From positions 372,001 to 436,000 of the forward strand of contig NZ_JACIHE010000001.1 of NCBI RefSeq assembly GCF_014198245.1: a stretch of 64,000 nucleotides of DNA, read 5' to 3'. The notes under the pieces were generated by a model, which saw only the letters and a program-made list of their open reading frames with translations, ran no database searches and was not told the DNA's origin. Of the stretch, positions 44,323 through 52,489 are shown piece after piece; within the stretch, counting starts at the first letter, position 1, and each line of letters opens with the position of its first letter. The translations under genes were made by a program, and so were the position numbers. This DNA comes from Bradyrhizobium sp. cir1 (GTDB lineage Bacteria; Pseudomonadota; Alphaproteobacteria; Rhizobiales; Xanthobacteraceae).

Positions 44323-46725
44323 TCAGCTGCCTGTTGAGGCTTCGATTTTCGTTGAATCATTGGTCTTTTCTTCCGGCCCTTTGGTTCCGGCCGCCGGCTC
44401 TTTTGTTTCCAGGTCCTTGCCGGATTCCTTGACAGATTCCGGGGACGTTTCCTTGATGTCCGGCTTGGCCGCGGGCTCGGGCGCCTGCTCGGCTCCCTGG
44501 GACTTCGCAGGCTGGCCGGAGATCGCAAAGCGCATGCGCATCCAGGCGCCGCGCTGGCCCTCGCGGAAATCGGAGGCGTCCTTCAGCTCGATGCGCCCGC
44601 CATGGTCTTCCAGCACGCGGCCGACGATGGCAAGGCCAAGGCCGGTGCCCTTGGCGCGTGTGGTCACGTAGGGCTCGAGCAGCCGCGAGCGCGCGACCTT
44701 GGGCAGGCCGATGCCGTTGTCGATCACGTCGATCAGCACGTCCTCGCCCTCGCGCGACACCACGACGTCGATGCGGCCTTTGCCGAGCTCCTCCGGCGGG
44801 ACCTGCTCGATCGCCTCGGTGGCGTTCTTGACGATGTTGGTGACCGCCTGCGAGATCAGCCGCCGGTCGAACTGGGCCCGCAGCGGATCCTCTTTGAATT
44901 CCGCCTCGATATCGAGCTCGGGATGGGCGACCTTCATCAGGAACACCGCCTGCCGCACCGTGTCGGCGACGTCCTCGCCCTCCATCACGGGCTTCGGCAT
45001 CCGCGCAAAGCGCGAGAACTCGTCGACCATGCGCCTGATATCGTCGACCTGGCGCACGATGGTGTCGGTGCACTGGTCGAAGATCTGCTTGTCCTTGGCC
45101 TCGGTGATGTCCTTGCCGAACTTGCGGCGGATGCGCTCGGCAGAGAGCTGGATCGGCGTCAGCGGGTTCTTGATCTCGTGGGCGATGCGGCGCGCCACGT
45201 CGCCCCAGGCCGAGGTGCGCTGTGCCGAGACCAGCTCGGTGATGTCGTCGAGGGTGATGATGTAGCTGTCGTGCGGCTGGTTCTTCTCGGCGCTGACGCG
45301 GACCGAGAGATTGCGTTCCTGCCCGTCGCGCGTGATCGTGATCTGGCCCTGCACCAGGCGCTGGGTCCCTTCCCGCGCCGTCTTCATCATCTCGTCGAGC
45401 TCGGGCAGAACGTCCGAGAGCGGATGGCCCAGCGTCTCCGCTTCGGAGTGCCCGATCAGCTTCTCGGCGGAGCGGTTGAGGATGCCGACGCTGCCCGAGG
45501 TATCGACGCCGATGATGCCGGCGCTCGCCGAGGACAGCACGGCCTCGATGAAGCGGCGACGGCTGTCGATGAGGTCGCTGGCGTTGACGAGCTCGTCGCG
45601 CTGGCTGCGCAATTCCTGCGTCATCTTGTTGAAGGTCTCACCCAGCTGGGCGAGGTCGCCTTCCGACTGGTGCACCGGAACTTTGACGTGCAGGTCGCCG
45701 GTCGAAACCGTATGGGCCGCGTTCATCAGTCGCCGGATCGGCGCCACCAGCGAGTTGGCGAAGTTCAGCCCGATCAGCACCGAGGCCATCAGGATGGTCA
45801 GCGCGATCACCGCGAACATCAGCGCGAAGGCGACCTGGATGCCGAGCCGCCGCGACTCGATCTGGGCATATTCGGCGACGCTGACCTCGGTCTGCTTGAG
45901 CTGGTTGACCACATTGGGATCGAGAGGTCGCGCGACATAGAGGAAGGTGTCGTTGAAGGCACGCAGCCGGATCACGGCCGCAACGAAGCTCGCATCCGGC
46001 AGCACCGCGATCTCGGGCTCGTTCTCGTTGACGTTGCTGAGGAAGTCCGGCGCCGGCGGCGAATAGGCCAGCCGCATGCCAGTGTCGGCGGATTCCAGGA
46101 TGTTGGTGTTCTTGTCGATGATCATCGCGCCCGGCAGATTGCGGGAGCTCGCACTGGCGGTCAGCATCTCGCGGAACGAGCGCCGGTCCTGGTCGTACAG
46201 CGGCCTGGCATGGGCGATGTCGTTGGCCATGCCGAGAATGTCGCCGCGGATCAGCTGAGCATGGTCCTGCATGTAGGCGCGCGCGATGTTCAGCGAGTTC
46301 TGGATGACCTCCTTGGTCGGCCCGGAGAACAGCCGGTCGAGGCCGCGCTCGAGGGTGACGTTGGCGACCACGGAGACCAGCACCGCCGGCAGCACCGCAA
46401 CGATCGAGAACAGGCTGACGATCTGGACATGGAGCCGCGCCGCCGCCCTTCCCCGCCGCCGCGCCAGGATGAGCTGCCAGAGCTCGCGGACGATGATCCC
46501 GACCAGCAGCAGGATGGTGCCGGCATTGATCAGGTAGAACGAACGGACCACCTCCGGCGTCGGCTCGATCCGCGTCAGTCCGGTCAGGACCAGGAAGGTC
46601 AGCAGGCCCGACAGCAGTGCCAGCGCCACGGCAAAGGGCGCCAGCCAGCGTCGAGGCGACCAACGTCGCGGCTCTTCGGCTGGGGCCGTGTCAAAGGATG
46701 CGGCCGAGGTATCTGCGCTGGTCAT
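44323..46725 (-). CDS. ntrY: Membrane sensor kinase NtrY
   Basis: The protein is about 800 residues long. It has two N-terminal hydrophobic hairpins (LAPFAVALALLSGLLTFLVL; YLINAGTILLLVGIIV; IVSLFSIVAVLPAVLVSVVA), a periplasmic sensor, another helix (VAFALMFAVIALTILMAS), a HAMP linker, a PAS domain (~400-500), then the H-box [16 protein letters not shown] and ATPase motifs NIVKNATEAIE, DNGIGLP, GTGLGLAIV. A Lys/Glu/Pro-rich tail follows. ATG 46725 is preferred to GTG 46785, because a promoter-like element ends close to 46785. It forms a two-gene unit with ntrX. Confidence 0.93.
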   Translation of the reverse strand: MTSADTSAASFDTAPAEEPRRWSPRRWLAPFAVALALLSGLLTFLVLTGLTRIEPTPEVVRSFYLINAGTILLLVGIIVRELWQLILARRRGRAAARLHVQIVSLFSIVAVLPAVLVSVVANVTLERGLDRLFSGPTKEVIQNSLNIARAYMQDHAQLIRGDILGMANDIAHARPLYDQDRRSFREMLTASASSRNLPGAMIIDKNTNILESADTGMRLAYSPPAPDFLSNVNENEPEIAVLPDASFVAAVIRLRAFNDTFLYVARPLDPNVVNQLKQTEVSVAEYAQIESRRLGIQVAFALMFAVIALTILMASVLIGLNFANSLVAPIRRLMNAAHTVSTGDLHVKVPVHQSEGDLAQLGETFNKMTQELRSQRDELVNASDLIDSRRRFIEAVLSSASAGIIGVDTSGSVGILNRSAEKLIGHSEAETLGHPLSDVLPELDEMMKTAREGTQRLVQGQITITRDGQERNLSVRVSAEKNQPHDSYIITLDDITELVSAQRTSAWGDVARRIAHEIKNPLTPIQLSAERIRRKFGKDITEAKDKQIFDQCTDTIVRQVDDIRRMVDEFSRFARMPKPVMEGEDVADTVRQAVFLMKVAHPELDIEAEFKEDPLRAQFDRRLISQAVTNIVKNATEAIEQVPPEELGKGRIDVVVSREGEDVLIDVIDNGIGLPKVARSRLLEPYVTTRAKGTGLGLAIVGRVLEDHGGRIELKDASDFREGQRGAWMRMRFAISGQPAKSQGAEQAPEPAAKPDIKETSPESVKESGKDLETKEPAAGTKGPEEKTNDSTKIEASTGS

Positions 46726-46796
46726 TCCGGCAATGGGTGCTGAAAACGGGTCCGCGGCGGGCGGAAACTGATGTATTCGTACCACATTGTTGCCGA

Positions 46797-46812
46797 GACA
46801 CTACAGTGTCAA
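46797..46812 (-). promoter_or_regulatory. Palindrome overlapping a -35-like box ahead of ntrY
   Basis: GACACTACAGTGTC (46797-46810) is a palindrome with 6-base perfect arms. Read on the minus strand, it overlaps TTGACA, a consensus -35 hexamer at 46812-46807. CAATGT, a poor -10, follows after 17 bases. A dimeric regulator bound here would cover the promoter. The layout places a transcript start near 46785, supporting ATG 46725 as the ntrY start. Confidence 0.45.
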
Positions 46813-46932
46813 ATAGCCACGTGATCTCAGAGGCTTACGGAATTCAACTTCTTCTTTTGGCCACGATTTACCAAAATGGAGCAGTCGGGATTCGACGGTC
46901 GCCGGCCAGCTCGACGAAGCCGGACGAGAGCC

Positions 46933-47397
46933 TCACTTCAGCGAAATGGTGATCTGGCTGATGTTTGCCGCGAGCTCCAGGCCCGCCTTCGGTCCTTGCA
47001 GCACCAGCGTCACGCCCTTCTCGTTGCGCAGCTGGACGCCGTTGATGCCGCCAACCAGGGCGAAGCCGCCGCCGACGGAACTGTACGTCCCGGCAAAGTC
47101 AGCGACGTCCCGGATGCCCGACGCCCGTCCCTCGAACCGACCAACGCTCGCGCCGGCTGTTATGCCGAAGCTGAGGCCCGCGACGGTGAAGGGATAGTTC
47201 CGCCCGCGATAATTCAACACGCCGCTGCCCGCGCCGCCGCCGACCAGAAGGCCGGCCTTGACGATCTTGACGCGGACTTGCCCGCTCGCCTGTGCAAAGG
47301 ATGGCGTGGCCGGCATCGCAAGCAGGACGAGCACCAGCGCCGCGAGGCCGGTTGCGATGGCGCGCAGGACGCGTTCCAGCCTAGGGCTTCTCGGCAT
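46933..47397 (-). CDS. Small exported beta-rich protein, paralog A
   Basis: This 154-residue protein starts at ATG 47397 (GAAGG at -6), inside the end of the DUF2950 gene. The signal peptide spans about residues 10-35 (ALVLVLLAMPATPSFAQ). The mature domain is Gly-rich beta: VKAGLLVGGGAGSGVLNYRG, YPFTVAGLSFGITAGAS, then GVTLVLQGPKAGLELAA ending ISLK. It is about 40% identical by eye to the protein at 56158. The pattern weakly recalls EipA/DUF1134-like or SYLF-like exported folds, but I cannot name it. It is third in a DUF3300-DUF2950 operon. Confidence 0.75.
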   Translation of the reverse strand: MPRSPRLERVLRAIATGLAALVLVLLAMPATPSFAQASGQVRVKIVKAGLLVGGGAGSGVLNYRGRNYPFTVAGLSFGITAGASVGRFEGRASGIRDVADFAGTYSSVGGGFALVGGINGVQLRNEKGVTLVLQGPKAGLELAANISQITISLK

Positions 47398-48301
47398 CGA
47401 CCTTCTTCCACGTCTGGTCGGGATCAAACAGCGTCGTCCGCGGCGCGATGAAATCGGTCCGGGTGCCGAGATCCTTCTGGTAGACGGTGCCGGCGTGGTT
47501 GACCAGAAAGGTCATCACGCCGGAATTGCCATACTCAGCGGGCCATGCGATCAGCGCGAAGCCGCCGATCATCTTGCCCTTGACGACGTAGTTGAGCGCG
47601 CCGCCGGGCGCGTCGGCCCCCTGGCCTTTCAGGATACGGAAGTAGTAGCCGTGATAGGGGGCGGGCCCATCGCCTGCGCCTTGCTTGTAGCCTTCGGCCG
47701 CGGCCTCCGCGACCAGCGCGCCGAGCGGGCTTGGATCGGCATCGTCACGCCAGAACAGGCCGTCCTTCTTGCCGGCCGTGGAGAGGAAGCGCTGCGCATA
47801 GATGCCGGCACCCTCGCCGCGATCCTTGTCGGCATATTCGTTCTGCGCATCGACATAGGCGAGCGCGGTCTGGATCGCGTCGAGCTCGTTGCGGCCGATG
47901 CGGCGGCGAAGCACCTCGATCCGGCCTTCGTCGGTGTCGAACTCCCAGCCGGTCCTGGTGTTGACCAAGGGAATCGGGAACGGGAAGTCGTCCGGGCCGA
48001 GCATCAGCGTGGCCTTCTTGTTGCCCTCGGCCTTGATCGCATGCTTGGCGTCGTACATCGAGACGAACCGCGCGCGGATGTCGGCGTCGGCGACCTCGTC
48101 GCCGGACGAGACGATGTCGTCCGCCGCCTTGCCCAGCACCTTCAGGAGATCGCGCGGGCCGCTCTTGGCCGCAGCAGCGAGAGCGGCGGCCGCGTCCTCC
48201 GGCGTCTTGTAGGATTCCTGCGCCTGCGACACCGATCCAAGAAGCGCCAGCACCATGATGCCGGGCAGTACCGCGCGACAAAGCGACATCAGACCGATCA
48301 T
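47381..48301 (-). CDS. DUF2950 family exported protein
   Basis: This 306-residue protein starts at ATG 48301 (GGAGG upstream) and overlaps the end of the DUF3300 gene (ATGA). The signal peptide is VLPGIMVLALLGSVSQAQ. Family features are YKTPEDAAAALAAAAKSGPR, GWEFDTDEGRIEVLRRRIG, AYVDAQNEYADKDRG and PYHGYYFRILKGQG, with the C-terminal GVMTFLVNHAGTVYQKDLG. DUF2950 genes are regularly next to DUF3300 genes; their function is unknown, and a periplasmic or outer-membrane role is assumed. Confidence 0.9.
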   Translation of the reverse strand: MIGLMSLCRAVLPGIMVLALLGSVSQAQESYKTPEDAAAALAAAAKSGPRDLLKVLGKAADDIVSSGDEVADADIRARFVSMYDAKHAIKAEGNKKATLMLGPDDFPFPIPLVNTRTGWEFDTDEGRIEVLRRRIGRNELDAIQTALAYVDAQNEYADKDRGEGAGIYAQRFLSTAGKKDGLFWRDDADPSPLGALVAEAAAEGYKQGAGDGPAPYHGYYFRILKGQGADAPGGALNYVVKGKMIGGFALIAWPAEYGNSGVMTFLVNHAGTVYQKDLGTRTDFIAPRTTLFDPDQTWKKVDAEKP

Positions 48302-49950
48302 GGCGCGACCTCCGCAGGAATCTTCGCGCCGCCGGCGAGCCAATCGCTGTAGGTGCGGAATTTCAGGCCAAGCTTTTCGTAGCGGACGCGCAGATAGCCG
48401 TCGCTGCCGCGGGTCACCGCATCAGGCATTACGCTTTCGACCTCCTGCGCCATGACGCCGACATAGGCCTTGTCGCTGCCGATATAGCTGAAGCGATAAT
48501 AGCCGAGACCGTTGCCGAGATGGCCGAGCAGTGCGATGTCGTGCTTCAGTGCTATATCCGAGCGCCGGCCACCGCCGCCTCCACCACCACGCATCGCCAT
48601 GCCGCCACCGCCGCCGCGACCGGCAAAGCTCGGCCCGCCGCCGCCACCGCGCGGCATGCTCGCCATGCTCGATCGTCCGCGCGCCGACGCTGCGGCCGCC
48701 GCCCGGCCGGAGGAGACGTTCATGGCGCCGCCGCGATTGCCGCCACCGCCACGATTGGCCGCACCGCCGCCGCCACGGGTCGCAGCCTTGGCGCGGTCGC
48801 CCCCGCCCTTGGCACGATCACCTCCGCCCTTGGCACGATCCCCGGCACCGGCCCGGTCGCCGCCACCCGGCCGGTCGCGCGTCCCTGCACTGGGGCGATC
48901 CCCGGCGCCAGGACGATCGCCGCGATTGCCGGCGCGATCACCGGGCCCGCCACGATCGCGTGCACGATCGCCAGCGCGGTCTCCAGCACCCTGGTTGGGA
49001 CGCAGCACCTGGTTGCCGTCACGACCGCGGAAATCCATCCGGTCCGACACACCGGCCTTCAGATTGTTGTTGCCGAAGCGCTGCTGAACATTGGTGTTGT
49101 TGTAGCGCACGCCCTGGCGATGGGCCGGATTATGCTGCCAGCCGGTATTGATGTTGGTGTTGCGATGATTGACGTAGACGTTGCGGTTGCCCCAGTTGCA
49201 GCCGCCGCCCCAGTAATTGCCCCAGCGCCCGATTGCCCAGGCCGTGCCGAACGCGAGCCCGGCCGCGACCACGCCGGCGCCGATATAGGAGGGATAGCCC
49301 CAATAATACGGCGGATATTCTGCATAGGGCCAGGTGCCGTAGACCGTCGCCGGATCGTAGTACGGCACATACATCGTCGCAGGATCGGCCTGCTGGATGA
49401 CGACGACCTGCTTGCCTTCCTGCGACTGAACGCTGACCTTCTGCTGCTTGGTGGTCACCAGCTTCTTGTTGTCATAGGCCTTGTTGCGCAAGCGCTGGAT
49501 CGCATCCATTACGTCGGGCTGCTGGGCGAGAAAGGCATCACCCAGCTTCTGGGTCCAATCGAGCTTGTCGCTCATCATGGCAAGAACCTCGGCCGTGCTC
49601 GCGAGCGCCTTGACGCTGTCGTCCCAGGCCTGCTTGTCGACCTCGGTCTTCAGCGCATCACCCTTCAGCGTCTTACGCTCCTTCAGCCAGCGGTCGGCCT
49701 GCACCACTTCGAGCGGATAGGTCGACGCGGCCAACACGTTGGCGAGCAGCTCGTCGGGATAGAGCGCGATCGGCGCAACCAACGCTTCGAGCTGTTCCGG
49801 CTTCAACAGCTCCGCAGCCGGTGCTTGCGCGGTTGCAGGCTGCGCCTGCGTGCTCGGCGTCGCCGGCTTGTCAGCCGTCTGCGCAAATGCCGCGACCGGC
49901 ATCGCCAGCATCAGCGCAATGGCCATCAGGGTCTTGCCGCAGCGAGACAT
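48298..49950 (-). CDS. DUF3300 protein with an S74-like chaperone tail
   Basis: This 550-residue exported protein has a signal peptide (LMAIALMLAMPVAAFAQ). The DUF3300 domain (~50-280) has LVAPIALYPDELLANVLAAS, VDKQAWDDSVKALA and YVPYYDPATVYGTWPY. Residues ~320-470 are low-complexity Gly/Arg/Asp repeats (GDRAGDRARDRG, KGGGDRAKGGGDRAK). The last ~80 residues read SDIALKHDIALLG ... YVGVMAQEVESVMPDAV, a match to the intramolecular chaperone (peptidase S74) fold of phage tail spikes. ATG 49950 has GGAGG upstream. A perfect FNR/FixK box lies 63 bases ahead. The chaperone tail suggests trimer assembly at the surface. Confidence 0.88.
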   Translation of the reverse strand: MSRCGKTLMAIALMLAMPVAAFAQTADKPATPSTQAQPATAQAPAAELLKPEQLEALVAPIALYPDELLANVLAASTYPLEVVQADRWLKERKTLKGDALKTEVDKQAWDDSVKALASTAEVLAMMSDKLDWTQKLGDAFLAQQPDVMDAIQRLRNKAYDNKKLVTTKQQKVSVQSQEGKQVVVIQQADPATMYVPYYDPATVYGTWPYAEYPPYYWGYPSYIGAGVVAAGLAFGTAWAIGRWGNYWGGGCNWGNRNVYVNHRNTNINTGWQHNPAHRQGVRYNNTNVQQRFGNNNLKAGVSDRMDFRGRDGNQVLRPNQGAGDRAGDRARDRGGPGDRAGNRGDRPGAGDRPSAGTRDRPGGGDRAGAGDRAKGGGDRAKGGGDRAKAATRGGGGAANRGGGGNRGGAMNVSSGRAAAAASARGRSSMASMPRGGGGGPSFAGRGGGGGMAMRGGGGGGGRRSDIALKHDIALLGHLGNGLGYYRFSYIGSDKAYVGVMAQEVESVMPDAVTRGSDGYLRVRYEKLGLKFRTYSDWLAGGAKIPAEVAP

Positions 49951-50006
49951 TCCACCCTCCATCGGACTTTCCGGTCGCGAACATCGGGCCGCGGCATGGG
50001 CGTTTG

Positions 50007-50020
50007 TTGATCGAGATCAA
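50007..50020. promoter_or_regulatory. FNR/FixK box ahead of the DUF3300 operon
   Basis: TTGATCGAGATCAA is a perfect TTGAT-N4-ATCAA site. It is the core of a longer perfect palindrome (GCGTTTGTTGATC / GATCAACAAACGC, 13-base arms). Its centre is 63 bases upstream of the DUF3300 start and it lies between that gene and the end of the sensor-kinase gene, so it can only serve the DUF3300-DUF2950-paralog A operon. Confidence 0.85.
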
Positions 50021-50074
50021 CAAACGCCGCTTCGCGTCTTGTTGCGGCGCGAGAGTGGTATGGCGGAGACGCCT

Positions 50075-51952
50075 TCAACGAATGAGCGGCAGCCTGATCG
50101 TGAACAGGGCACCGCCCCCCGGCTGGTTCTCAGCGGCGATCGTGCCGTGATGGGCCTCGATGATGGTCTTCACGATCGCAAGTCCCATTCCCATGCCTTG
50201 CGGCTTGGTCGTGAAGAACGGATCGAAGATGTTTGCGAGATCCGCGGCGGCAATGCCTGGACCGGTATCGGAGATCCTGATCTCGGCCTGGCTGCCGGCG
50301 CGCGTGGTCGACACGGTGATTTCGCGCTTCTTCATGTCGGCGTCCGAGACTGCATCCATCGCATTGATGATCAGGTTGAGCACGACCTGCTGAAGCTGGA
50401 CGGGATCGCCCTTGACGTGCAGATCCGCGAATGCGGGCATGTAGGTCAGCGCGATGCGGCGTCCATCGGCGACGGCGGTCACCAGTCCGATCGCCTCCCG
50501 CACCGTGTCGTTCAGCTCGATATCCCTGACCTCGAACGGGGTCTTCTTCAGCACGCTGCGCAGCCTGCGGATCACCTCGCTCGCCCGCTGGTCGTCCCGT
50601 CTGATGTCGGCGAGGATCTGCCGGACCTCGTCGATATCGGGCGGTGCGGCCCTCAGCATGAGCTCCGCGGTCTCGGCGTTGGTCAGAATGGATCCCAGCG
50701 GCTGGTTCAATTCATGCGCGATCGAGGTCGTCAGTTCGCCAACGGCCGAGTACCGGTTCACGTGGGCGAGTTCCGCGAGCCGCTGGCGCGATTCCACTTC
50801 GGCGAGCCGGCGGCGGCGACGCTCATGCAGCAGCCCGCTGATGAGCCCGGCCTGCACCAGGAATACGGCCGAGATCATCAGCATCTGCCAGCGATAGCGC
50901 TCCCAGATGTTCGGTTCGCGAAACAGGATTTCGCTGCCGGGAGGCAAGCGGCTCTCGCTGATGCCCCAGCGCTGCAATTCCCGCCAATCATATCTCGGCG
51001 CCGCGAAGCCGAGGGGCTCATAGGTGATGCTCGCAGGTTTTTCGCCTCCGAGAACGCGGATCGCGACGCTGACGGTCCTCGAACTCGTCTCCGCAACCGA
51101 ATGCATCGGTCCGCCGACGGTGCTGCCCCCGAAGAACGGGTCCTGGTAGGAAAAGATCGGCGCATTCGCGACTGCGTGCAGGCTGCGCAGGGCGATGTCG
51201 CTCTCGTGGACGATCCCGGCTGCATCGACCGACATCAGGCCCCAGAACAGCACCGTGTGCGGGGGAAGACTCGATGCACGTTTCAGGATCTCCTCGAACG
51301 ACAGGTCCGAATACCAGATGAGCTCCAACCGCTCGTCCAGAGGTTTCAGTTCGCGTTTCAGCTCCTCTATCCAGAACTTCTCGAGCGGCGAGGCACCGAT
51401 CACGATTGCGACCGCCCTGGTATCCGGCAGCACCTGGAGGATGTTGGCGAATGCAGCCGTGAAATCGTTGCGGATCGCCACGACGACGTCATTGTCGGTA
51501 AGATCGGCGCGGTTGATCAGCCGGTACTCGACCGCGGAAAGAATCAACGGCGTATCGGGGAACAATCTCGCGCGGTATTTCTGGGCAAACCGGGCGGCGG
51601 GTGCGCCAATGGTCAACACGATATCGGGCAACGCCCCCTGGTAGAGCGATTGCAGATACTCGACGAAGGGCGCCTCGGGACCAGGATTGTTGAACCGCGC
51701 TGTGAGCAGCGCATGCTCCTGGATGTCGAGCGGCCATGGCGATTGCCGCTCGAGCTCCGACTTGATGTCGCGCGCGTATTCGCTCCACGGCCGAAACTCG
51801 CGGCCAAAGGAATGCAGCAAGAGCACACGCTTGAACTCGCCGCGCAGGCTCCGCTCGACGCCACGGGCCTCGTCAGGCGACAGGCACGCGACGACGAACA
51901 AGCCCAGGCAGAACAGCACGGCCGGCCATGACCTGACCGAGGCAGAGGACAT
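50075..51952 (-). CDS. Histidine kinase with an ABC-substrate-binding-like sensor
   Basis: This 625-residue membrane kinase has a signal/anchor at ~10-30 and a periplasmic domain ~45-345 of the ABC_sub_bind kind (RVLLLHSFGREFRPWSEYAR, LPDIVLTIGAPAARFAQKYR, ILQVLPDTRAVAIVIGASP). A transmembrane segment LMISAVFLVQAGLISGLL follows. The kinase H-box is SIAHELNQPLGSIL (His about residue 413). ATPase motifs are LNLIINAMDAV, DTGPGI and GMGMGLAIVKTII. The HELNQPL type matches FixL/DctB-like kinases. It probably signals to the FixJ-type regulator at 57442, since no other partner is closer, but this is inferred. Confidence 0.85.
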   Translation of the reverse strand: MSSASVRSWPAVLFCLGLFVVACLSPDEARGVERSLRGEFKRVLLLHSFGREFRPWSEYARDIKSELERQSPWPLDIQEHALLTARFNNPGPEAPFVEYLQSLYQGALPDIVLTIGAPAARFAQKYRARLFPDTPLILSAVEYRLINRADLTDNDVVVAIRNDFTAAFANILQVLPDTRAVAIVIGASPLEKFWIEELKRELKPLDERLELIWYSDLSFEEILKRASSLPPHTVLFWGLMSVDAAGIVHESDIALRSLHAVANAPIFSYQDPFFGGSTVGGPMHSVAETSSRTVSVAIRVLGGEKPASITYEPLGFAAPRYDWRELQRWGISESRLPPGSEILFREPNIWERYRWQMLMISAVFLVQAGLISGLLHERRRRRLAEVESRQRLAELAHVNRYSAVGELTTSIAHELNQPLGSILTNAETAELMLRAAPPDIDEVRQILADIRRDDQRASEVIRRLRSVLKKTPFEVRDIELNDTVREAIGLVTAVADGRRIALTYMPAFADLHVKGDPVQLQQVVLNLIINAMDAVSDADMKKREITVSTTRAGSQAEIRISDTGPGIAAADLANIFDPFFTTKPQGMGMGLAIVKTIIEAHHGTIAAENQPGGGALFTIRLPLIR

Positions 51953-52055
51953 GCGTCCGCTCAGCTCCAATCCCCGCAGCTTCCGGTGGCTGCTTTCCCA
52001 ACAATTCTAGCGGCAATTGTCGCGCACGGACAGTCCGCGAAGACACGATCTGTCG

Positions 52056-52466
52056 CTAAGAGGCCGGACAACGGAAATAGCGGATCTCCATCTCCTCCAT
52101 GCCCGGGAATAGCCGGATGATGCTGTTTGCATCCACCTCCTTCAGGCTGAACTGAATGCTGGAGAGCATCATGTCGGTCGCGCAGGCCGCCACCAGGTTG
52201 ACGTTCGGACCGTTGTCCTTCCGCGCTTTGATGCGGCAGCGCGCGAATTTTCCAACGATCTGATCTCCGTCGACGATGAAACCGCCGCCATAGACGTCCG
52301 ACATGTCGGTGAAGCCGAGCTGCGCGCCCTTGCGCGCAAACACCTTGCTGCAATTGTCGGCATCGCCGGCCCAGGCGCCGTTGAGGTCAAGGGCCCTGGC
52401 GCTGGCAGCCGCAACAACAAGCGAGATCAACGTCGCGCCGAGCGTGACCATTTTCCGTGAACCCAT
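52056..52466 (-). CDS. Exported protein, function unknown (136 residues)
   Basis: ATG 52466 follows GAAGG by ~8-10 bases. The signal peptide spans residues ~6-25 (VTLGATLISLVVAAASARA). The mature part LDLNGAWAGDADNCSKVFAR, GGFIVDGDQIVGKFARCRI and VAACATDMMLSSIQFSLKEV has four cysteines, probably two disulphides in the periplasm. It resembles small lipocalin-like 'G-x-W' exported domains but no family is claimed. It is 23 bases after the HlyD gene and may belong to that operon. Confidence 0.7.
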   Translation of the reverse strand: MGSRKMVTLGATLISLVVAAASARALDLNGAWAGDADNCSKVFARKGAQLGFTDMSDVYGGGFIVDGDQIVGKFARCRIKARKDNGPNVNLVAACATDMMLSSIQFSLKEVDANSIIRLFPGMEEMEIRYFRCPAS

Positions 52467-52489
52467 GTGCTTCGTCCTTCTCTCGTCGT

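Noticed and set aside
44602..46743. 713-codon plus-strand open frame opposite ntrY
   Set aside because: Shadow of ntrY; long antisense frames are expected at this GC content and the product has no domain.
49850..51931. 693-codon plus-strand open frame opposite the sensor kinase
   Set aside because: Runs through the FNR box and across two real genes; no domain or start signal.
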